From Fasciola hepatica (taxonomy: Eukaryota > Platyhelminthes > Trematoda > Plagiorchiida > Fasciolidae), in contig CANUEZ040000140.1 in assembly GCA_948099385.1 (NCBI GenBank), positions 2,604,001-2,668,000 on the forward strand: DNA of 64,000 nt, read 5' to 3'. Below the pieces are notes generated by a model, which was not told the origin of the DNA, did not search any database, and was given only the letters and a program-made list of their open reading frames with translations. Of the stretch, positions 60,300-64,000 are shown one piece after another. The position numbers were made by a program, and so were the translations under genes. The number at the start of each line of letters is the position of its first letter. The stretch's first letter is position 1.

Positions 60300-60400
60300 C
60301 CCTATTGGAGTTAGAGCTCTGCTTCCAGTTGCACCATTCGATGCCGCTTTGCGGCAAGCCTCAGGGTTATCCGAAATGAACCATTATCATTATCAATTAG
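60300..60400 (+). repeat. LINE-type 3' tail, plus orientation
   Basis: GTTGCACCATTCGATGC and then TATCCGAAATGAACCATTAT at about 60328-60388 resemble GTCGCACCATGAGCATGC and GGCCGAGAAATATACCATTA at 30454-30516. The simple-repeat end is short and imperfect (ATTATCATTATC). It marks an independent plus-strand insertion of the same tail family. Confidence 0.5.
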
Positions 60401-61640
60401 ACTCAACAGTAAAACCCAAAGGTCCATAGCCCGACAGTCAGAAACGGTTCAAGGCCAAAATCAGATGTCCCACACTAATAAACAAACGTGCAAAAGTGTG
60501 GTTTGTGGACAAGCTTTTAAAAGTAATGTCATGTATAGTGGAAGTCACATAGCACGTGAAACATTTGGAAGGATTTTCGGTACTTGTTCTTCACACCAGC
60601 CGTGTGACCGAGGTTTGATATTGCAACTTCGGCATTCCAAGACAGAGTAACTAGTAATTTGTCATGGCTTCGTGTAAAAAATATGTTCTTTAAGTGTAAA
60701 AATTCACCCCGAATGGAACGAGAGTTCGTTGGCGCTCAGAATATACCTGTTGTGATGAAAGGTGCAGGCACATCAAAAGGGTGGCCCACGCTGGAAAATA
60801 CAGACTGTTTTGGTTTGGAGTAATGGGGATCAGGGTTGAAGGGAGGTGCGGAGACGTAAGGACCAGCCTCGGCTCAGATAAAGTGGTTTCCAACCAAGCC
60901 GGGATACCACGTACACTGCAAAAGGGCTGTCAAGAGCAGTATATCTTGGCATCAAAGGAGAAGGAAGTGTCAGAGCAAACGGAAGACTCGTCGACTCTGG
61001 CGCGTCTTGGAAGGCTTGGCTATTAGGCGCATTTGAAAAATAATGGCAGGTCGGAATTGGGTTGTGATCGAAGGGGGTTAGAGAAGGTAGAGTTTGAACT
61101 GTTTGAGGAATAGGGGTGAAGGGTGGCCAAATGAGATGAGCTGAGTGAGAAAGGTAAGGCAAGTTAGACGGAGCGCAAAATATGGCGCATCAAGAATCCC
61201 GCTCCGAAGGAAGCTTTTAGCTGGGGAGATTGACTCAAGTTAGATGGATGAAGTGCGGGGGCTTTATTCTTGTACTGGTAGGCAATGCATGAGATGGACT
61301 TGTAAGAAACACCGAAACAAAGAAACGAAACCTATTTTCCCGGTATAACACAGGATTTTGTGAGCCAAGGAGGGGTTATTTTGCAGGAAAAAGTTGGATG
61401 GAAGGGGTTTTGTGAAAAGAGTAGGTAGACCGATGGTCCTGCTCATATGGACGGTGAATAGTTTATCAACGGAAGGAGAAGAGAACGGATTACAGTTGTG
61501 GGGTATGCTGCGCGAACTACGGGGTTAAAGAGTGGGATAATAGTTGGCGTCTTTTGCTGGGTTATGGTAAAATGGGAAACGTAGACATGTCTGGATCAAC
61601 AGTAACGAACCCCGACTTGAAAGAGCCCGGGTAGAGGACA
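60401..61640. other. Unassigned sequence
   Basis: Frames of up to 110 codons on the minus strand (61162-60830, Pro/Leu/Ser-rich) and 81 on the plus (60781-61026), none with a motif. If the RT scrap at 61.7 kb is real, the right part should contain the rest of that plus-strand RT, but its catalytic blocks could not be found. Confidence 0.3.
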
Positions 61641-61689
61641 GATGATAGGCAGACAATGCACGAGAAGGGGAGATCGCAGAGGCGCGAGA

Positions 61690-61880
61690 AGAGGCGACAG
61701 AGTGATCAGCTGCCCGCACCGAAGGCTTGAGATTATAAGGCACCTTTCTTATAAGGAAAATCGGGACGAACTTATTAATTTCTCTTTGAGAAGGGGTGTA
61801 ACCCATGATATTTTTTACATATTTATGGAAGGAAGTAAGAACGTTCATGCACAGCACTTCAATGAACTCCTAGGCAGATG
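61690..61880 (+). pseudogene. Possible LINE RT C-terminal scrap
   Basis: Within the 149-codon frame 61642-62091, the stretch HRRLEIIRHLSYKENRDEL followed by INFSLRRGVTHDIFYIFMEG resembles the C-terminal LINE RT block (GLxxLSYxERLxxLNxFSLxxRRxRxDLIxxFKxxxG). There are no catalytic blocks upstream in the same or neighbouring frames, so the call depends on one region. If correct it is a plus-strand element, unlike most LINEs here. Confidence 0.4.
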
Positions 61881-61899
61881 GATCGTATACAAACGGCAT

Positions 61900-64000
61900 A
61901 AGGATTGGACAATCATGACGCTGAGCACCCCTGCGCAGGCTCATCACTTGGCAGGGATAACGGGCCATGCCACATGCATTCATCAATGTGTTTTCGACAT
62001 ATTCCAGGAGTATTATGTCCAGGACACTAAAATCGATCGCTATACGAGAGCTGCCGTTCCTTCAGAATCTTGGAAGCAACAGAATAGATAAAACGACCAG
62101 TCACTATTAAGCTGCGAGGGCCGGAAAGTTTGGTACATTCAGCTATGAGCAAAGGAGGGGGGACAAATTAGGACATAGTTTCATCCAGTTTTTGAAACTG
62201 AGCTCTTATGCGTAAATTGCTCTGGTCCAAAGTCCTTGCCGTCTCGGTCTTTCAGCCCGCAAACCCACAAACGTAAACAAAGCACTGTCCTAAGCTTGAG
62301 GAGGTTTGAATGAGCTAATTCTTCCTAATAACGAAGGGAGACAAACTGGGGTGTAATTTGAAGTTTTCTCTACTATTTTTGGCCTGTAGAACACCAGGAA
62401 GACCCCGAGTATATTATAGGACGAAAGAGATACCACATCCGGGTTAGACTGCTAGACAAAAACAGATAACAAAAAAATCCACGGTGTAGCTCTTCATGGC
62501 TTACTTCAGCCTACCCTGCTGACTTTCACTCAAACAAACAATAACATTGGAGGGCTTGTATTACATGTTTGCTTGCCTACCAGTAAAATGGCTCTGTAGA
62601 GGGCACTTCTCATATCGTTTACTCATTCCCTGAAAACCTCCCCGACAGCCATCAAAATATGGTTGGTTTCAGCTTTCTCACATACATGCAGCCAACTCTA
62701 AAATTGCATCGGACCGAACCCCCATTTCGTTCTTATTAGGAGCTTCTTCCCACGGTCGTCTAACTCTTTATTTTGTTGATCTGCAATTGCTGTCAATAAT
62801 TTCGTGCACAGTTTCCCGGGCGTCTTGGCATGACTACTTGTCTCCTCGGCAACAGAATAATAGGAAATCAAAAATCATCTCACCACATGCGGGAAAAGTT
62901 TAACTCCAAAAACACCATCAAATTAAACACGGCCCGTCACATCGCATTCGACTTAGTCGTGTCATTACTACCTTTTAGAGACTTGAAGAAATTAAACCGG
63001 TTATCCGTGAGCTTGAGACTCTACAACACCCAAACACAGGCCTCTCCGTCACCACTGAGTGAGACTAGAATCTTTGATACTCATAGCAATACTTTGCTCA
63101 TAATTTCGACAGACAATGTATCCGTCTCTACCCTCCCCCCATTGCAAGGACGTTTACTCACCCTTGCCTACACTATGGCTCCAAATATTACCGCTTCTAC
63201 TAAAACTTTTCATCCTGTCACCTTTTCATTCCTACCAGCTGCTGATCTCCTACAAGCCGTCCTCTTACCCAGAATGGCATGGTTCAACTCCTGCCACAAC
63301 AGTTTCTTTTGGCACTTTGCTGAGTAGCCACTTGCAACCACGCCTTCCAAATATACAGGATAAAATTTTGTACTCTTGTTTTTAGTTGGTCACCTAGCTG
63401 TGAGACAATTGCTCTTATATATCTATGCGTAACTTATCAAGCAAAAACACGAAATTACCATAAACAAAGTTATTAATTTGGAATTTGTTCTGACGCCCGT
63501 AGCCGTGCACAGCCCACATCGTGCGCAAAGCTGGTGAAACTAAGTTTCTGCCGGACTAGCAGCCCAAAATATCAAGGTGTCCTCTACAATTGGCTAGCAA
63601 CCATTGTTTGCCTGAAAAGAAGTCCATTCCTTCGGGAAAACTAACCCGTAGTGAGGATTTGCCAACTTAGCTGATAAGCCGCCGAAAAGTTTCCCCAGCG
63701 AGCAGCGCAGCTCGCAAAGCAAGGCTACTGCTCCAACTGCGAGTGGCTGGGCTGGAGGTGAAGCAATTAGAACTGAAAGTCTAGGCTGTCAAACCCACGA
63801 GAAAAGTCAAAGAATAAATTATCACGGAATTGTCTGACTCGTTTTGCTACTTTGCGCCTGGGTCCAAGTTACCGCCTACTCTACCAGTCGGGTTGAGGGT
63901 GAAATTGTTACAAATCCACTTTCTGTCTCCGCCAGGGACGAAAACGAACAAACAGGAACAAAACATGGTAAGCGGATTGGAAGTACCTGTTCTGCCGCCC
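61900..64000. other. Unassigned right edge of the window
   Basis: No recognisable domain. A 165-codon plus-strand frame (62830-63327) has a Ser/Thr/Leu-rich, CT-rich second half. A second frame overlaps it to 63385. They have no motif, and a chance origin is possible. The GC-richer end, 63660-63760, shows nothing specific. Confidence 0.3.

Noticed and set aside
62830..63327. 165-codon plus-strand frame as a host gene
   Set aside because: No domain, low-complexity CT-rich second half, and length within chance expectation for 64 kb in six frames.
1..64000. CRISPR arrays, rRNA or tRNA genes, prokaryotic operons and riboswitches
   Set aside because: No regularly spaced short repeats, no recognisable RNA gene, and no run of intact adjacent ORFs with ribosome-binding sites; the content is eukaryotic retroelement debris.

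Overview
This window looks like repeat-dense, intergenic or deep-intronic DNA of an animal genome. I found no intact host gene, rRNA, tRNA or CRISPR array, and no bacterial-style operon. What can be read is a pile-up of broken retrotransposons: two Ty3/Gypsy-type LTR elements, one BEL/Pao-type LTR element nested inside the first, and about ten fragments of endonuclease/reverse-transcriptase LINEs, eight of them on the minus strand. This mix, with many CR1/Jockey-like LINE remnants, Gypsy pol motifs and ATT-rich LINE tails, suggests a flatworm (possibly a diphyllobothriid tapeworm). That is inference from style of sequence, not a database match.

Layout. 0.6-3.7 kb: two LINE fragments head-to-tail on the minus strand. 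4.5-16.9 kb: a Gypsy element bounded by two ~861-bp direct repeats. It is split by a 4.0-kb BEL/Pao derivative (7.27-11.28 kb) with its own ~294-bp repeats, and the Gypsy gag-protease-RT-RNaseH-integrase remnant follows at 12.4-16.0 kb. 17.6-19.6 kb: a minus-strand LINE. 22.4-22.7 kb: two convergent LINE-type 3' tails. 24.0-27.3 kb: a second Gypsy gag-pol without visible LTRs. 28.2-30.5 kb and 35.3-37.7 kb: two diverged copies of a 2.4-kb plus-strand repeat ending in the same ATT-rich tail, separated by a minus LINE (30.8-32.1 kb) and a plus LINE (32.8-34.3 kb). 37.7-39.6 kb: a minus LINE. 47.9-53.0 kb: two long minus LINEs and an endonuclease scrap. 56.3-59.0 kb: one more nearly complete minus LINE. 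60.3-61.9 kb: a plus-strand tail and an RT C-terminal scrap. Most of 39.6-47.9, 53.1-56.2 and 61.9-64 kb is unassigned.

Every pol-type domain is interrupted by stops or frameshifts, and several catalytic residues are lost, so none is likely to be autonomous. The most informative oddity is that both nested LTR pairs are about 99% identical while the coding DNA between them is badly decayed. In the outer pair nearly all differences sit in the last ~125 bp, which fits gene conversion or mobilisation of an already dead element better than simple ageing. Coordinates of decayed domains are approximate, and percent identities are by-eye counts.
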